A stretch of DNA of 64,000 nt from Dryococelus australis (lineage: Eukaryota > Arthropoda > Insecta > Phasmatodea > Phasmatidae), in the NCBI GenBank assembly GCA_029891345.1, contig CM057000.1:133908163-133972162 (forward strand), in the 5' to 3' direction. Below are positions 21,111-33,406 of this stretch, one piece after another. Under the pieces are notes generated by a model, which saw only the letters and a program-made list of their open reading frames with translations, had not been told where the DNA came from and did no database searches. Positions within the stretch are counted from its first letter, which is position 1. Every line of letters starts with the position of its first letter. The position numbers were made by a program, and so were the translations under genes.

Positions 21111-22631
21111 TGCGTTTTCCAAAGAAAATACTTTTTTACTTTAAATGCTAAAGCTTTCTTGCTAGAACTCGATGACAAAGCCGAATGAAACATTGCCACA
21201 AGAGCGAGGCAAAACTAATGTACAGAAATATTTGGAATCTGCAGCTGATATCACTAAAGTTAATGGACAGATAATCTCAGTGAAACGGCTGGCTTGGAAA
21301 AATACACCATAGCTTTTTTCTCACCATATAGCCATGACAATTTGTCAAACTCTAAGAATTTTTAAAATTTTAACTTTCTTTGAAAACCTTATCTAAACGG
21401 CAGAGAGACAATTGGTTTTTCCAATACATTATTTTTTGTACGTTTGGGTGATTTTATTTCTTAAGTAAATTCCAATAGTTTTCGATATTTTACACTAGAC
21501 CCGTTATACATCTTCGCCTTCATTTGTTGGACCTAATTTTCTAGGAAAGGTTACCTCTCATTTTGTACTTGTGATAGGTATCGAAATGTTTGCTTGCTGA
21601 TAATTCAGCTATCGTTTCATAATATTTTCCCATAAAACGAAAATAATTTACGTTTATTGGAGAAAAAATTAACTTCTGAAGGATATATTATAGTTAGTGC
21701 TGTTTACTTACTTATGACTGTTATTAATTCATATAGTAAGTTCGCTATTAATAAAGGAATTTGTAATTTTTCTTACCTTCTCCTAACTAGATATATATCT
21801 TAATTGTCACATTGATTAACATATATCGTAGTAAAGTTGAAAGTGATATACAAATTAGTACATACATACGTTTAAAATTCGATGGCACTAAAAAGGTTTT
21901 AATTAATGCCTGTGTTTTATAAGTTCATAAAATCGAAACTTCAAAATAAGAGTATGTGCGTATAAGAATGTCAGTTTTTGTTGTCAGGCGCATAAATAAA
22001 GTAAGCTCGTTGGTGTCAATATTAATTTTACATTTTGCAGAAAAATATGAAAAAAAGTCAAAAACAAAATTAAACAAGGTTATTCAAGACGTCTCAAGTA
22101 TCTTTGTGAACAACCAATACAAATTATCAGCCAAATTAAAGTTATATCATAACATTTTTCTATTTTATTTTCTACAATATTTCTTTAAATTATTAACACT
22201 CCCAAAAATATCTGTGAGCAGTAACTCCGCATATCAGTAACTTTTGTTTTACTCTTATTTGCATTGTTTCATGTTTTAAATATTTTAACCTTACTCGGAG
22301 ATAATACACGTACACAGTAGTTTTTAGGAAAATTACACTCACCGACTGACATAAAAATTGGATCACCGTGTAAAAACCACTCGATAACTACGAAATTTAT
22401 TAAACAGGCACGTCAATATGTCTTGTGTAAACTATTAAAGTTTCGTGCGCTATCGCGTGCACACACGTCGTACTATGGCGCGTTCGTCGCTACTCTTTAC
22501 GGTATGTAAACTTTACTCAGAATAGTTTACGTGATATCACACACGCGGTACTAGTGTGATTAATAACCACCATGCATGTCGATAAGACGTACGAGACAGG
22601 TGGACAAGCTGAAACTGAGAGGTTTTGATCG
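21111..22631. other. AT-rich unassigned sequence, possible old GTM piece
   Basis: No gene is recognised. 21985-22045 (AGGCGCATAAATAAAGTAAG, then ATTAATTTTACATTTTGCAG) resembles the centre of a GTM MITE but is too short and diverged to be sure. The frame at 21956-22240 is AT-driven (Lys, Asn, Phe, Ile). Confidence 0.4.
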
Positions 22632-22862
22632 GCCCTTAACGTCTTGAGTGCCAGTAGGTGTGAAATGAGGTGAAGATAGAATAGCGGCGGAATGCAAGGC
22701 GATGGGAGAAACGGGAGTGCCCCGAGGAAATCAGTCGGCCAGTCGCAAAGTCTGCCACATTTCCCACATGCGAAAATCCAGGTGTCTCCTCCGGGACTCG
22801 AAACTTGTTTGCCTTGGCGGGAAGAGATCAACCCAACTCCTGTACCACCATGGCCCCCGAGG
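22632..22862 (-). mobile_element. tRNA-derived SINE (same family as 32071)
   Basis: On the minus strand: head GGGGCCATGGTGGTACAGGA, continuing GTTGGGTTGATCTCTTCCCG, then a B-box-like AAGTTTCGAGTCCCGG, TTTTCGCATGTGGGAAATGT, and tail CACTCAAGACGTTAAGGGCC. The body order matches 32071-32320. Near full length (about 231 bp), moderately diverged. Confidence 0.85.
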
Positions 22863-22964
22863 AAGCCTGCTAATGGGCCTGCAAGAGTCAGGGCAAAATT
22901 GCGAGCCGAAATGCCAGTCGTTTCCTCCTTCCCGTCTTCACAGTCAGATTAGTCTGGAGCAAAG

Positions 22965-23700
22965 AAATAAATTTTGATTGGGTGAGGTTTGGGGAGCGTG
23001 CCGGCCACTTCGCTAATCCAATTGTGCCTATCCACCACTCGCCAAACATGGTGGACGAAAGCGTGCATGGAGCATGTCGTGCTGGTTCCACATGCTCTGG
23101 TGTTATTGTGAATCAACATCCTCCAACAGAACAGCCGAGGTTTCTGACCATTGGAAAGGCCGTCGTCCGTCGACAGAGTAAAGCGAGAAAAATCAGGCTC
23201 CTCCATATGGCTGTACAGCAATCATCGATCGAGCTCAATACGTTGCTGGAAATCAGCTGGTGCTATGACTTGCAAATTTCGATGGTGATACGGGTAAAGG
23301 TGTTGTTCGTGCAGAACCCCCGCGCACTTTGTGTTCATCGGCGAATATTGTACGAGCGATATCTCTTGTGCCAGTCGATGGCGAATCGGCGACTCGTTCC
23401 AAAACTTCCCCCTTAAACCTGGGAGACCTGACGTTGCGCATCACACCGGTGTAATGCTTGTTTACTGCGATCAAGCCAGCTTCACGGTGACATGGATGGC
23501 GTATGTTTGGATGTGTCTGCTCGTACAGACGTTACTCTGTTCTTGCGTTACCTCCCGCTGCACCGTACAGTACAGGAGATGCACGTCTGCCGTTTTTGCG
23601 TACGTGCAGAGTCCTCCCATGTTGGGATCCAACAACGTCATGCCGCTCTTTTTCGGCAGTTGCGCGCGCAGCTGTCCCATAACACGGCTGCACGACCCAC
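22965..23700 (-). pseudogene. Decayed IS630/Tc1-mariner-type transposase
   Basis: A DNA transposase that would cut and paste an element at TA sites. On the minus strand the N-terminal helix-turn-helix part reads EEVLERVADSPSTGTRDIAR-like (near 23390-23430), typical of a family common in arthropods. The C-terminal part keeps FGEWWIG (about 23035-23055) and WPARSPNLTQ (about 23000-23025), the latter being the WPPRSPDL-type catalytic motif with its Asp changed to Asn. The matches lie in different frames, with numerous frame changes and stops, so it is long dead. No terminal inverted repeats were found. Confidence 0.72.
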
Positions 23701-24037
23701 CTTGAAAACAGATTGCATACCTGGCAGGCTACTTAAGTCACCCTTAAAAAATGTTGCTTGTCTTCCTGAGAAACGTTCGTCTGAGTGTGTTACACAAAGG
23801 CAACGTTTTGTGTTAATGTGCACATAATCACCTACGGGTAACATCCTTTGGTTGGTTAGTAAAATGTCATCCCTTTATTTACAAATGACGGGCAACGGCA
23901 GATGGCAGATATCTATGTCTAACAATATTCACGAATTCATTGATTCATGTCACGTAGTTTCTAATATTGTGCAAATAAATACTTTTAATTATCTCTTTTC
24001 AAATGTGTTTCTTTTCCTTAATAATCACGTTGGGTCG

Positions 24038-24225
24038 TATGTCGTATTAAGTTCCCTATATATTTGTGCATAACGAATCATGTCATAAAAGTTAATAACT
24101 AAATGTGAGGATAATCACGCAATGTGCTCATTCTTTGTAATTTTATTCGATATGTCGTATTAAGTTCCCTATACATATATATAAGGATGATCACGTAACG
24201 CTCATTCTTTGTAATTTTATTCGGA
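24038..24225 (+). repeat. Local two-copy duplication
   Basis: TATGTCGTATTAAGTTCCCT at about 24038 recurs at 24152, and GCTCATTCTTTGTAATTTTA at about 24126 recurs at about 24200. The second unit is shorter by about 40 bases. The duplication abuts the LTR-like fossil. Confidence 0.85.
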
Positions 24226-24834
24226 AACAAACCCTGGTTGTATTGTTTTCAGCCGATATCTGATGAATACTCTGGATTACTGACCTCTTTCTCTCAGCGT
24301 GATTCGGGGTGCGCTGAACCTTCCAGATGTCACGGCGAGCTATGTAAATATCACCATAGGCCTCCGGGCCGCAATTTGAGTTGGAGTTGATGAATGAATG
24401 AGTGGCTGAGTTCCGAGCGATAGAAGACGAGCAGCGGATGAAGTGGCCAGTGGAAGGGAAGTCTGCTACTGCAAGTATCAAGTAGTGAAGTGTACGGCTG
24501 GGAGGCTGGACTATTGAACTAGATGCGTGACTGAAATACATTATTGATGAATGACAACAGATAGACTGAGCACGTGTTGATAATGAGTATGAGTTAATTG
24601 ACTGTAACTTACAAAGACCATTAAAATGGACGTTTATTGGAGTGGAAATAGAAATTAAATATTGCAATCACTGTTAAATAAAAAAGAGTAAAAGTGGAGA
24701 CAGTTATAAATGCTGTAGATAATAGCAGAGTGAATAAATAAAAAAAGCGAATTCTGTTTCTTTTATTTTTATTTTAAGACCTCCGTCCTCCAAGGACTCA
24801 GATACGCTCCTCAGGCGTCCCCTCATACGTAACA
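24226..24834 (+). repeat. LTR-like fossil
   Basis: Homologous, roughly end to end, to 51431-52125: CCCTGGTTGTATTG, TACTCTGGATTACTGACCTC, GAGTGGCTGAGT, GGAAGGGAAGTCTGC, AAAAGTGGAGAC, AATAAA and the end CAGGCGTCCCCTCATACGTA followed by ACA. An AATAAA lies about 80 bases before the right end, as in an LTR. The left border merges with the local duplication. No coding region is attached, so this resembles a solo LTR. Fossil, not intact. Confidence 0.65.
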
Positions 24835-27159
24835 GTATCAATTTATAACAACAAAAAATTCTAATTACAATAGACAGAACATCTCGACATTTGAGAAGCC
24901 TGAAAAGTTTGATGTTGTTTTCGGATACTGCAACAATTGCTGAGTTTATCCATGCCATCATTCTTTTAAATATATAGAGAATAATAATGATTTCGCCCCA
25001 CAAAAAAAAACTGTATTCTTTTGAAGGTGGATCTGAACCACTAATAGGCTACATTGAAAATGTTGCGGTGTATACTATGGCAGAATCATCGTGTTAAAAA
25101 TTAGAAACCTAATATGGACTGACCACTACAACAAAACTGCCGCTGTAATAAAATATGGAATTAGGTAGCGTTGTAACTAATATCACATTAAATTAAGTAA
25201 CATGAAATTATAATAAACTTGATTTATTAAACAGCATGCTGAAAGAAACGGAAAAAAAAGGTTGTTTTGTGTTATCATAGAAAACTGTACAATTTGCGAT
25301 GACCTTGTATTTTAATCTGAAACAAATGCAGGGGAAATATATGTATTATAGTTAACTATCGAAAATACGTAGCTTTAAATTATATGCGTTTTTTTTTTTC
25401 GTTTTATGTTTGATTGGTAACATTAGGATTGCTAAAACAGATGATATCCATTAATGAACTCACTTCACTTTTAATGCAGTTTAAACCTTTAAACAGAGTA
25501 CTATGATGATTACATGAAAACCAAATGAAACACTTAAAAACAAAACGGAAGACTGAATGTTCAAGTTGCCTCGTAAAATGGTATTATGAAAGAAGAAACT
25601 CACATTAAAAAAATATATATATATTATGGGTTTTACTAGTTTATACGTTATTTCATTGATACACTTTATTTGTTTGATCCGTCAGTCACAAAACACATCA
25701 CTGAAAACAGTGAATGAAATGATTGGTGAATCAGTGGAAAATGTCACTAAATCAAAAAGTGAAGGAAAAGTAGCGTTTTCACTAATTAATTAGTTAAACT
25801 GACTGAAGTGATTGTCAAATAAATCAGGCGCTGTTAACTGATTTAAACAATGAAATTCCAACTGTTTCAGACATAGTGTGTTTGCTATATGTTATTTGCG
25901 AATAAGATAATAGCTATCGTTGGCTTTTTATTACTGTGTCTGTGTTTATGTGTAGTTTTATGGGATTTTTTTTTGTGGAATAGCAAAGTTTTGCAATGGC
26001 TCAGTAAATTTAATCTTTTTCAAATATTTTCTGTAATATTGACAGGTTCAGATCCCATTTTGGGCCGTATTTTGCAATTGAAACTCATCTTCGTTTTTTT
26101 TTTTTTTTGCAATTAACCTGAAGTTGCACTTTGTCGTTCGAATTTATGTTTAACCATGTTAGAAAACGAATTCGAGAGAACGCACTGGCGTCACATTAGG
26201 TAGTTCGCTCCATCAGTATAACAGCAGTGTCTGCTGTTGGAAACTATTCCTTGTTTAATGCTCGTATTACTGCGAGCGAAGGGCGGGACGCCAGGGCAAC
26301 TAATCAGTGTTACAGCTTGAAATATTCACCACCCGTGTTAGTATTTCACGAAACAGATGGCTGGCAAGCCGAGATGGGAAAAGGACGAAAAGGAAATTTA
26401 GTTTTCTTTTTCCCTTACTCTGTAACTCTTAAACTGATATTACGTATTCATGAAACAGTCGCAAAACCGATTTGTCGATGTCTTACATCGTCCTAGCAGC
26501 GTGCGCTTGGGACTCTGGAGAAAGAGCTTTGCGAGGTAAAGCAGATATACAAAAAAAAAAACATCTGCTCGATTGTGGAGGCAGTTTGTTGACCTCTTGG
26601 GAGTGAGGAAACCGCATTTTGCGACCCTTATGGGGTTTGTTGTTTCTCCCGGGCCTCTCAAGTGAGCGCATTGCGTAACGATAACAGATAAACTTAAAAG
26701 AGAAGAGAGACGATTCATTTAACGAGTGCGTTATTGTAATGCCGGGGCCATATCATAATTCATTTCCTCTAGAAAGGTAAACAACGTTATTAAAATATTG
26801 TTTATTCGCTAGATATTAAAATAAAATCTTCTTTTTTGTTTTGAGGTTCATTCTGTAATGTGAACTGTTACTATACAAAAGTAATTTGGGCCTATGACGC
26901 CGTAGAGATTTCGTGGTATTTTAGCAAAACAAGTTATAACGATAGGCTCAAAATTATAGTAGGTATATTATTATTATTAAACTGTGACAGGTATTAGTAC
27001 TAAACCACAATAAGCGGTCATGTTTTTAGAAATGAGCAACTTATCGGGTCAGAGATACGATGTATTTACAGAATTAAACAATACGGTAGAAAAATCCAAC
27101 ACCATCATGATCGTTCCCGCTGAAAGTGAAGTGTAATATCTTTTGACAAATTCAGATAG
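24835..27159. other. AT-rich unassigned sequence
   Basis: About 2.3 kb without a recognised gene or element. Small open frames (25889-26116 hydrophobic; 26227-26496; 26440-26718) have no domain that I know. A (TA) run lies at about 25613-25626. Confidence 0.5.
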
Positions 27160-27237
27160 TGTTAGGTGTCGCTGGTCTGCGCCGCTGACCTTGGCACGCC
27201 GCGCGCGAGCGGGCGGAAGAGAAGTTCAGAGTACTTA
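27160..27237 (+). repeat. LTR-like fossil, left tip only
   Basis: TGTTAGGTGTCGCTGGTCTG, then GACCTTGGCACGCCG and GCGCGAGCGGGCGG, match the first ~75 bases of the copy read leftwards from 12976. The match ends next to the GTM MITE at 27238. Confidence 0.7.
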
Positions 27238-27662
27238 AAGGCTGTTCACGATAAAGTGAGCACTTTTGATATCAACCTTAGATAAAAATCACTGCCCCTA
27301 CCTACATTTATTTCAACGGGCGCAATGAGCGACAAGTGCCGAGTAAAGTTGGTAACGATGGAGAGGAAAATAGTCCCATAGCTTAGCGTGGAATAAAAAG
27401 TGCTAGGTAATCATTTGTGATAAATTAAATTATTTCTCTCGCTTTCTGTATTTCAATGCATAGAAGTGTAAAAATGAGCAGATATGTACAGTATTTACTT
27501 TCCTAATAATTTCACAGTTTCACCTGACCGACGCATGAATAAAGTGATGAGTCTCATCACATGACAATATTAATTTTCCATAAGGCGGAAGAACACACAA
27601 CGTGTATAAAAGTATATCTTAAACTGGGTTTTTAAAGTGCTCATTTTACCGTGAACAACCAA
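27238..27662 (+). mobile_element. GTM MITE, long class
   Basis: Complete copy of 425 bp: AAAGGCTGTTCACGATAAAG at the left, TGCTCATTTTACCGTGAACA at the right. Internal order: ACTGCCCCTACCTACATTTA, GGGCGCAATGAGCGACAA, GTGCTAGGTAATCATTTGTG, GACCGACGCATGAATAAAGT, AAGGCGGAAGAACACACAAC. I used it as the reference forward copy. Confidence 0.92.
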
Positions 27663-27665
27663 AGA

Positions 27666-27666
27666 T

Positions 27667-27761
<95 letters not shown>
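27666..27761. repeat. (TA)n-(CA)n compound microsatellite
   Basis: Two TA runs separated by an AA slip, then about ten CA/AC repeats, directly to the right of the GTM copy. Confidence 0.97.
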
Positions 27762-30070
27762 TTTTTAGTGTTTAACCCGCAGGTGAAGTTTATCGGTTAG
27801 GTTCGGATAGACCCTATATATCTTACAAGATTTAACGGGTGACATATCGTCTAACATATGTTGTCACATTATGATACACACTATTAAAATCCATCATACA
27901 TGAAGTTCAGCCAGACTCGGCTACTGGATCCATAAATAAGGTATTAGAGTAATAATTTTGTAATGACGCTACTCCGAAATCTAACGTTAGAAGATTTCTG
28001 CGAGTGCGTTAGACTTAAGGAATATTTACGAATAAATATTTTCGCGTAAACAAACGTTAATATGGATAACACACACGCGCGTTGGTTTGGAATAAGTAAT
28101 AAGGGTTGCTACAAAAAAAAAAACGCAAATTTTAAGTATTGCAAGTGATCCGGACTCCATGATTAAACCTTTGTCTTATTCTAGGCCATAACTGGTTTAC
28201 TCGATGCCAGGAATCTAAATGCGCTACATTACAGAGTGCATAAACACCATATGCATAAATAAAGTTGTTACTTCCTAATTTATTTTCGAGTGATTCATAG
28301 TGTTAGATACTGCATAAAAACTAACTATGAACTCAAAATTACGTAGAAATCACAAGATAAATTAATAGCATTTTTATCATAACCTTGTTTGAGTGTGGCC
28401 ACACAGAAAGAACAGCAATAATTATTTTACTCGAAGAATAGTTTGTGTGACGTGACTTACCAAGTCCGAACGTCTAGGGCTTTTTTTTTTTTTTTAGCCC
28501 AGCAATTTTTTTTAGAAGGATTACCTTGATACAAGGAATGAGTGATACTGATTTAGAACAGAATAATTTTGCTGATGAAAGTGTAAGTTTTGAAGTGCAT
28601 GATTCTGATCAGCTAAAAACATGTCGAGAAATGGTAGGTATATTTTTGCACGACGATATTTGCTTGCTTAAAAAGAACAGAGGAGGAAGAAACAACGTTT
28701 TTAGAGACAGGTTTTCAAAAGCGATAAATCAAGCGGGGAACAGACCGAGTATTATTTCGAGGCGCAGCCGTAGAATGCAAAGAACTGGATGGAACTCGAT
28801 TCCGCGCAGTTGCTTGCCTACTCTACAGGCGCGGAAATGAGAGCCGGCCCGGGCTGCTGGGAAATTTATTAATCCATCTAAAATGCCATCGGAATTAAAT
28901 CCAAATTACCATTCCTTGTTCTCAGTCGGCGAAAAAAGGAAGACGAGCCAGGGGGAGGGGGGGAGGTGAGAAACAAAAGAGAATATCTGGACTCTCACAC
29001 CACCTGCTTTTGAAGTTCGAAACCTCATTAAAAGTCCATGCTCCGTAGGTTCTGAAATACAATTAGACGGGATGGAAAAAGGAACGATGTAGGCTTTGGG
29101 TGAGGAGGGGAAAAGGGGGGGGGGGGTTACAAAGATGAGGGATGAGGAGGAGGTAGCGTAGAACTTCAGCTCAACCGTTTGGAGCAACGGCTGAGCTTAA
29201 AACTTCCTCTGCGCTTTGTGTAGTGTTTGTGTAAGTCTTGGTGTATTGTTTACCTGCAGCAGCCACAAGTGATTGTCTTCCAGGCTCTAAACGCATGTAG
29301 GCGCCTCCTTGTCATCCTTCCGCCACGGCCTCGTCGGGACGTGGCGTCAATCCAGCCGCTTTATCGCATCCGCGCCTCGTTACATTAACGAGGCGCCCCT
29401 ACGCGGAGACGGGTTTGGGGTGGTAACAATTACGAACTACCCCCTTCCCCCCATCACACATCCTGGAGTCGCGCGAAAAGCCATAATCACGCCCGAACCC
29501 CTCCAAGCAGTTTGCCTGGCGTATCCACGCGTGGGCATCCTATTAGCGGAAACGCGCGGGGCTTGGTTTTTGCCTGCTTAGAGCCAAGTCACCACGTATA
29601 GTTCGAGATTGGTGCTAATTGTAGCAAGCTGGCTTCAGTGCAGAAACTGTAATCCCCAGCAGCTCTTTGGCGTGGTTAAGGGCGCTGATTACCAACAAAT
29701 TAACTATTCTATAATTGTAATAAACTTTGTCCAACTTGTACGCATTTATGTGACGTCGTCTTCCTAGAATTAAAAAAAATTACACATGATATTTTAAAAA
29801 TAATTTCAAGTCAGATCCAACTATTTTCTGTTTTACTGCAGCCATTATAACAAATACCAACAAAGTTGTGCAAATGAAAAAAATTTACAATAAAAAATAA
29901 TGTAAGCTATGCGCGACAACTGTGTAATCATAAAATAACAGGCCATACATATGAGAAAATGCCCAATGTTAAATATGCATGAACTGTTATCTAGGGGTTA
30001 CATATATGTCAAGCAGTAGCCCACGGAATTATTTTACATTGTAAAAGTTTTCGTTTTTTCAACTTATTTA
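27762..30070. other. Unassigned sequence with two GC-richer patches
   Basis: 28843-29640 is distinctly GC-richer than its surroundings and contains a G run at 29116-29127. No repeat end or known domain is seen. A 90-residue frame at 29309-29581 has no recognised product. Confidence 0.45.
28538..28840 (+). CDS. Possible small coding exon, unknown product
   Basis: From the ATG at 28538 the frame starts MSDTDLEQNNFADESVSFEV and runs 100 residues. The first part is acidic with mixed residues and looks more like protein than the surrounding AT-rich frames; the last third is Arg-rich and less convincing. A T-rich tract ending in TTTTTTTTAG lies about 20 bases upstream, a possible splice acceptor, and AAAGTGTAAGT inside the frame (about 28578-28588) could be a donor. 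No domain is recognised. Chance remains likely. Confidence 0.2.
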   Translation: MSDTDLEQNNFADESVSFEVHDSDQLKTCREMVGIFLHDDICLLKKNRGGRNNVFRDRFSKAINQAGNRPSIISRRSRRMQRTGWNSIPRSCLPTLQARK

Positions 30071-30306
30071 TAGGCTGTTCACGGTAAAGTGAGCCATTTT
30101 GGGGCCTAGTTTCTTTTTTCTTTCAGCCAGTGTTTATCCTTTAAGCCCCTTTTAAAATAAATATTGCCGTGTAAGTAATAAACACAGTGTGCATATTCCA
30201 CTGCACTCGGAAGTTAACGCCCAAGGCTAAAATAAAATATATTTTTTGACTATTGTTCCAAATGAAAGGGCTTTGAAAAGTGCTCACTTTACCGTGAATA
30301 ACCTGT
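30071..30306 (-). mobile_element. GTM MITE, short class, reverse orientation
   Basis: TAGGCTGTTCACGGTAAAGT at the left, AAAGTGCTCACTTTACCGTG then AATAACCTGTA at the right. The ~236-bp interior (AATAAACACAGTGTGCATAT, GGAAGTTAACGCCCAAGGCT) is unrelated to the long class but is shared, in reverse, with 33407, 42771 and 43796, and in the same direction with 59179. Confidence 0.9.
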
Positions 30307-31328
30307 AGCATTTGTTATTTTTGCTGCAGCAAAAAAAAAGATAATTTGTATTCGTCCTCAAATTATTCAAAACATATAGAGTGTAATTTTCATTATTTGA
30401 GTAAAATGTCACTATATTCAACATGTTTAAGTTGGACAATGTTTGGGACAATTATGAAATAATTAATTAATTGGTGTCAAACAGCCTTAAGGAGTTACGG
30501 GAACACGTAGAGAATGCTCCTACGACACAGCTGAGTCCGCTATAAGGCTGACAGGGGTATGTCAGTCATGGCCCAACGTTTCATGCTAGCGCGTCAAAAA
30601 AATAATTCAATCTTGTTTACATAGGCAATTTAGAATGTAAAGGCGAATTTCAGAATAATCTCACGGTGCGTCTGGTTGTAAGGATGCGCTGAGTTTCAAA
30701 CTGTTGTAACAATCGTTAAATCGAAGAGTTGTGTTTCAAGTATACACACTAATTACAGTATCAGGATTCCCAGACACAGTCGCAAATCACGTTTTTAAAC
30801 AACCTACAACGTACGCTAAAACAAAATTTGGCGCAAAATTCTTGAAATGTGGTTAATTTATGTATTATTAAAACATTCGACTAGGATATGCGAATCGTAC
30901 TAAAAAAAAATATATATATATTTTTTTGTATGCACTATTATTGTAGGTGACATTTAATTTCTTGTCCCTAAAGATAATATTTTACGTGCCATTACTAAAA
31001 GGGCACTTTACAGAGATATTCTCAAGAGTAAATATGGCAGTTCCCACAGGCGAATTCACATATTAAAAGTAAATAAATGCGTGACACTTGCACCTGTGAA
31101 ATAATCAGAGCCATCGCATTCAACGTCAACAACACGTTTATGATAGAACTTGAAACGTACTTTCCTCTCTTAGACAAGGATTAACATTGCCGTCTGAGTG
31201 GGATTCTAGTGACGTTTGGTGCTATCCGCCAGTTAGAATTTCTTCCATCAATAGGAAGTAAGGTGGTTTAATAATATCAACGTAAGAGTGATTGGTTTCA
31301 TATAGTCCCACAGGAAGTACAGTTTACT
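30307..31328. other. Unassigned sequence
   Basis: Nothing recognised in about 1 kb of AT-rich sequence. Confidence 0.5.
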
Positions 31329-31744
31329 AAAGGCTGTTCACGATAAAGTGAGCGCTTTTGAAATCAACCTTGGAAAATTGTCACTACCTCTGCCTGCGTA
31401 TATTTTAACGGGCGCACTGAGTGATATGCGCCCAGTAAAGATGGCAATAATGGACGAAAATTAGTTCCATATCTTAACGTCGAATATAATGTGTTAGGTG
31501 ACTATTTATAATAACATAAACTATTCCTTTCACGTTCTGTTTTTTAATGCATCGAAGTGTAAAAACTGACTATATTTGTAACATATTTACTTTTCTAATA
31601 ATTCCACAGTTTCACCTGACCGACGCATGAATCAAGTTATTAAGCCCATGTCAATGTTAGGTTTACATAAGTAGGAAGGATACACAAACTGCATAAAAGC
31701 AGAATTTAAACAGGGCTTTCAAAAGTGCTCATTTTATCGTGAAT
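31329..31744 (+). mobile_element. GTM MITE, long class
   Basis: AAGGCTGTTCACGATAAAGT at the left, AAAGTGCTCATTTTATCGTG at the right, where the final ACAGCC has decayed. Internal order as in 27238: GGGCGCACTGAGTGATATGC, AACGTCGAATATAATGTG, GACCGACGCATGAATCAAGT, AACAGGGCTTTC. Confidence 0.9.
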
Positions 31745-32034
31745 GAAAGCTATGCTGAAACTGCGGAACACGAGCAATAAACGGTCTGTATACTTGACTT
31801 GAGCGACCCGCCACAACTTTGCATAGCAATAAACCTACTTGGAATGGCTCACGAACGCAAATTACATTTTCGAAGTTAAATATATGCGAAAAAATTTCAC
31901 GTATGCTTGTAGAGTATATATAATTTGCGGTGTTAACGAAATTGCACTGCCATCTTTTTAACTGAAATTCCCTCCATTTCCAGAGAAAATGTTCGTTTTT
32001 TTTTTTCAGAGCGCCTAGGAACCCTAGTTACAGG

Positions 32035-32411
32035 TTCATAGGCTCACGTCAGTGTTAATTCTACACATGAATGAATAGATTTGGGGGGCACATAACATCG
32101 AGGTCTTGAGAACCGATGAGGATGAGTGAGGTAAGTATAGAGCAGTGCTGGAATGAAAGGGCGGGGGAAACGGGAAATTCCCGAGAAAACCCGCCGACCA
32201 GCGGCATCGTCCGGCATGACTCCCACGTGCGAAAAAAACCGGGAGCTCCCCTACCATGAATAGAATCCATGTTCGCCTGGGTGGGAGGCGAGTAGTCTAA
32301 CCACCACACCACCGCGGCGCCACATGATGTAAGAATACACAGTGTGTACACAAGTCGGTAGATCTCAAATAGGCCATTCAAAAGTGCTCAGTTTTACCGC
32401 GAACTGCTTAT
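32035..32411 (+). mobile_element. GTM MITE right part, split by a SINE
   Basis: 32041-32064 (GTCAGTGTTAATTCTACACA) and 32321-32411 (GTAAGAATACACAGTGTGTA, then CAAAAGTGCTCAGTTTTACC and GCGAACTGCTTA) together align to the last ~120 bases of a long GTM copy. The left two thirds of the MITE are missing. Confidence 0.75.
32071..32320 (-). mobile_element. tRNA-derived SINE, full length, with target duplication
   Basis: On the minus strand it begins GGCGCCGCGGTGGTGTGGTG, giving an A box within GTGGTGGTTAGAC, then CTCGCCTCCCACCCAGGCGA. The B-box region is diverged (AACATGGATTCTATTC). The body holds TTTTTTCGCACGTGGGAGTC, CCGCTGGTCGGCGGGTTTTC and CATCGGTTCTCAAGACCTCG, ending in a G/A-poor tail. CACATGA flanks it on both sides (32064-32070 and 32321-32327), a 7-bp target-site duplication that fixes both ends at 250 bp. 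It uses RNA polymerase III and LINE enzymes in trans. It inserted after the GTM MITE. Confidence 0.92.
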
Positions 32412-32659
32412 ACCTCACCGCTGTCGAGTAAATATTATGACGATCTCTCTTAAAGAACAATTTCTTGTAAATTATTCTTTCCTTAGCATCCAAAATAGAA
32501 ATTCGCTCAAATTTAGTTAAGAATGCGAACTCTATCGATCGATTAAATTTTTATATTTAAAAGGTATATTCTAGTATAAAATATTTTATAATGTTGCAAA
32601 ATATATACATTCTTTTATAATATACAGCATAGTTTCTCACTTTTCTGACAATTTATACG

Positions 32660-32785
32660 GTGTCTGTACTACATTTTGATGAGTTCTTCACGTTGTATAG
32701 TTGGGTGCAGTGCTCCATAGGTAGTTTCTTTACTTCAACCAAAGCAGGAGTTTCAAAAGTGCTCGGTTTATCGTAAACACCAGCC
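32660..32785 (+). mobile_element. GTM MITE right-end fragment
   Basis: AAAGCAGGAGTTTCAAAAGT then GCTCGGTTTATCGTAAACA matches the last ~45 bases of the long class. Homology to the left is faint. Confidence 0.65.
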
Positions 32786-33406
32786 TTTGTTCTCACTCCT
32801 ATTATGAATGTTGTAACTATGCAATAAATTAATTTTAATAACTTAAATTAACAATTAAAATGCGACTTTTGGTTAATTTACTTTTGCAAGTGAATGTAAT
32901 AATTTATTTTCTTGTATCCCACATGGAACAGGAGTTTCTTATCAGTTTTTGAAGTTGGCTGCGCCGTGCCCATATTTGATAACGTCGTGTGACCCAGGTG
33001 ATTGAAAAGGGGTTGGGGGGGGGGGGTTGAGGTGTCGATGTGAGCCTCTGAGTGACTCTCCCCTCCAACAGTTTACTACAGGCAGCGAAGGAGGCAATAC
33101 GGAGTGGAAGTGCGACTTTTAAAGAGACGACGTTAATTAACGAACTACTGCAAGTGACGACATTAATTAACGAACTACTGCGACGATGTCCGTTTTTCAT
33201 TTGCCTCGTCAAACTAACTGATATTTGAAGTTTAAAATAAAAACGAGGAATCATCCGAGTTTTTTTAATTTAAATATGGCGCCTTTAAATTTTATGCTCT
33301 TCCGACTGAGTAAAAGCTGAGCTGTGATGTTCCAGTCACCAATTTTGTGCTAACTACGACCTTACAAAACGACGCTCTGTCGCGGGGCTTTAAGGCATAC
33401 CACATA
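32786..33406. other. Unassigned, with a small duplication
   Basis: A ~29-bp unit (GACGACGTTAATTAACGAAC then TACTGC) at about 33126 is repeated at about 33155. A G run lies at 33013-33026. Otherwise nothing is recognised. Confidence 0.6.

Noticed and set aside
24191-24667. 158-residue minus-strand frame, similar to one at 51433-51867
   Set aside because: The shared frame follows from homology between two LTR-like copies. No domain is visible, and low stop density on the strand opposite AT-rich coding-poor DNA can explain it.
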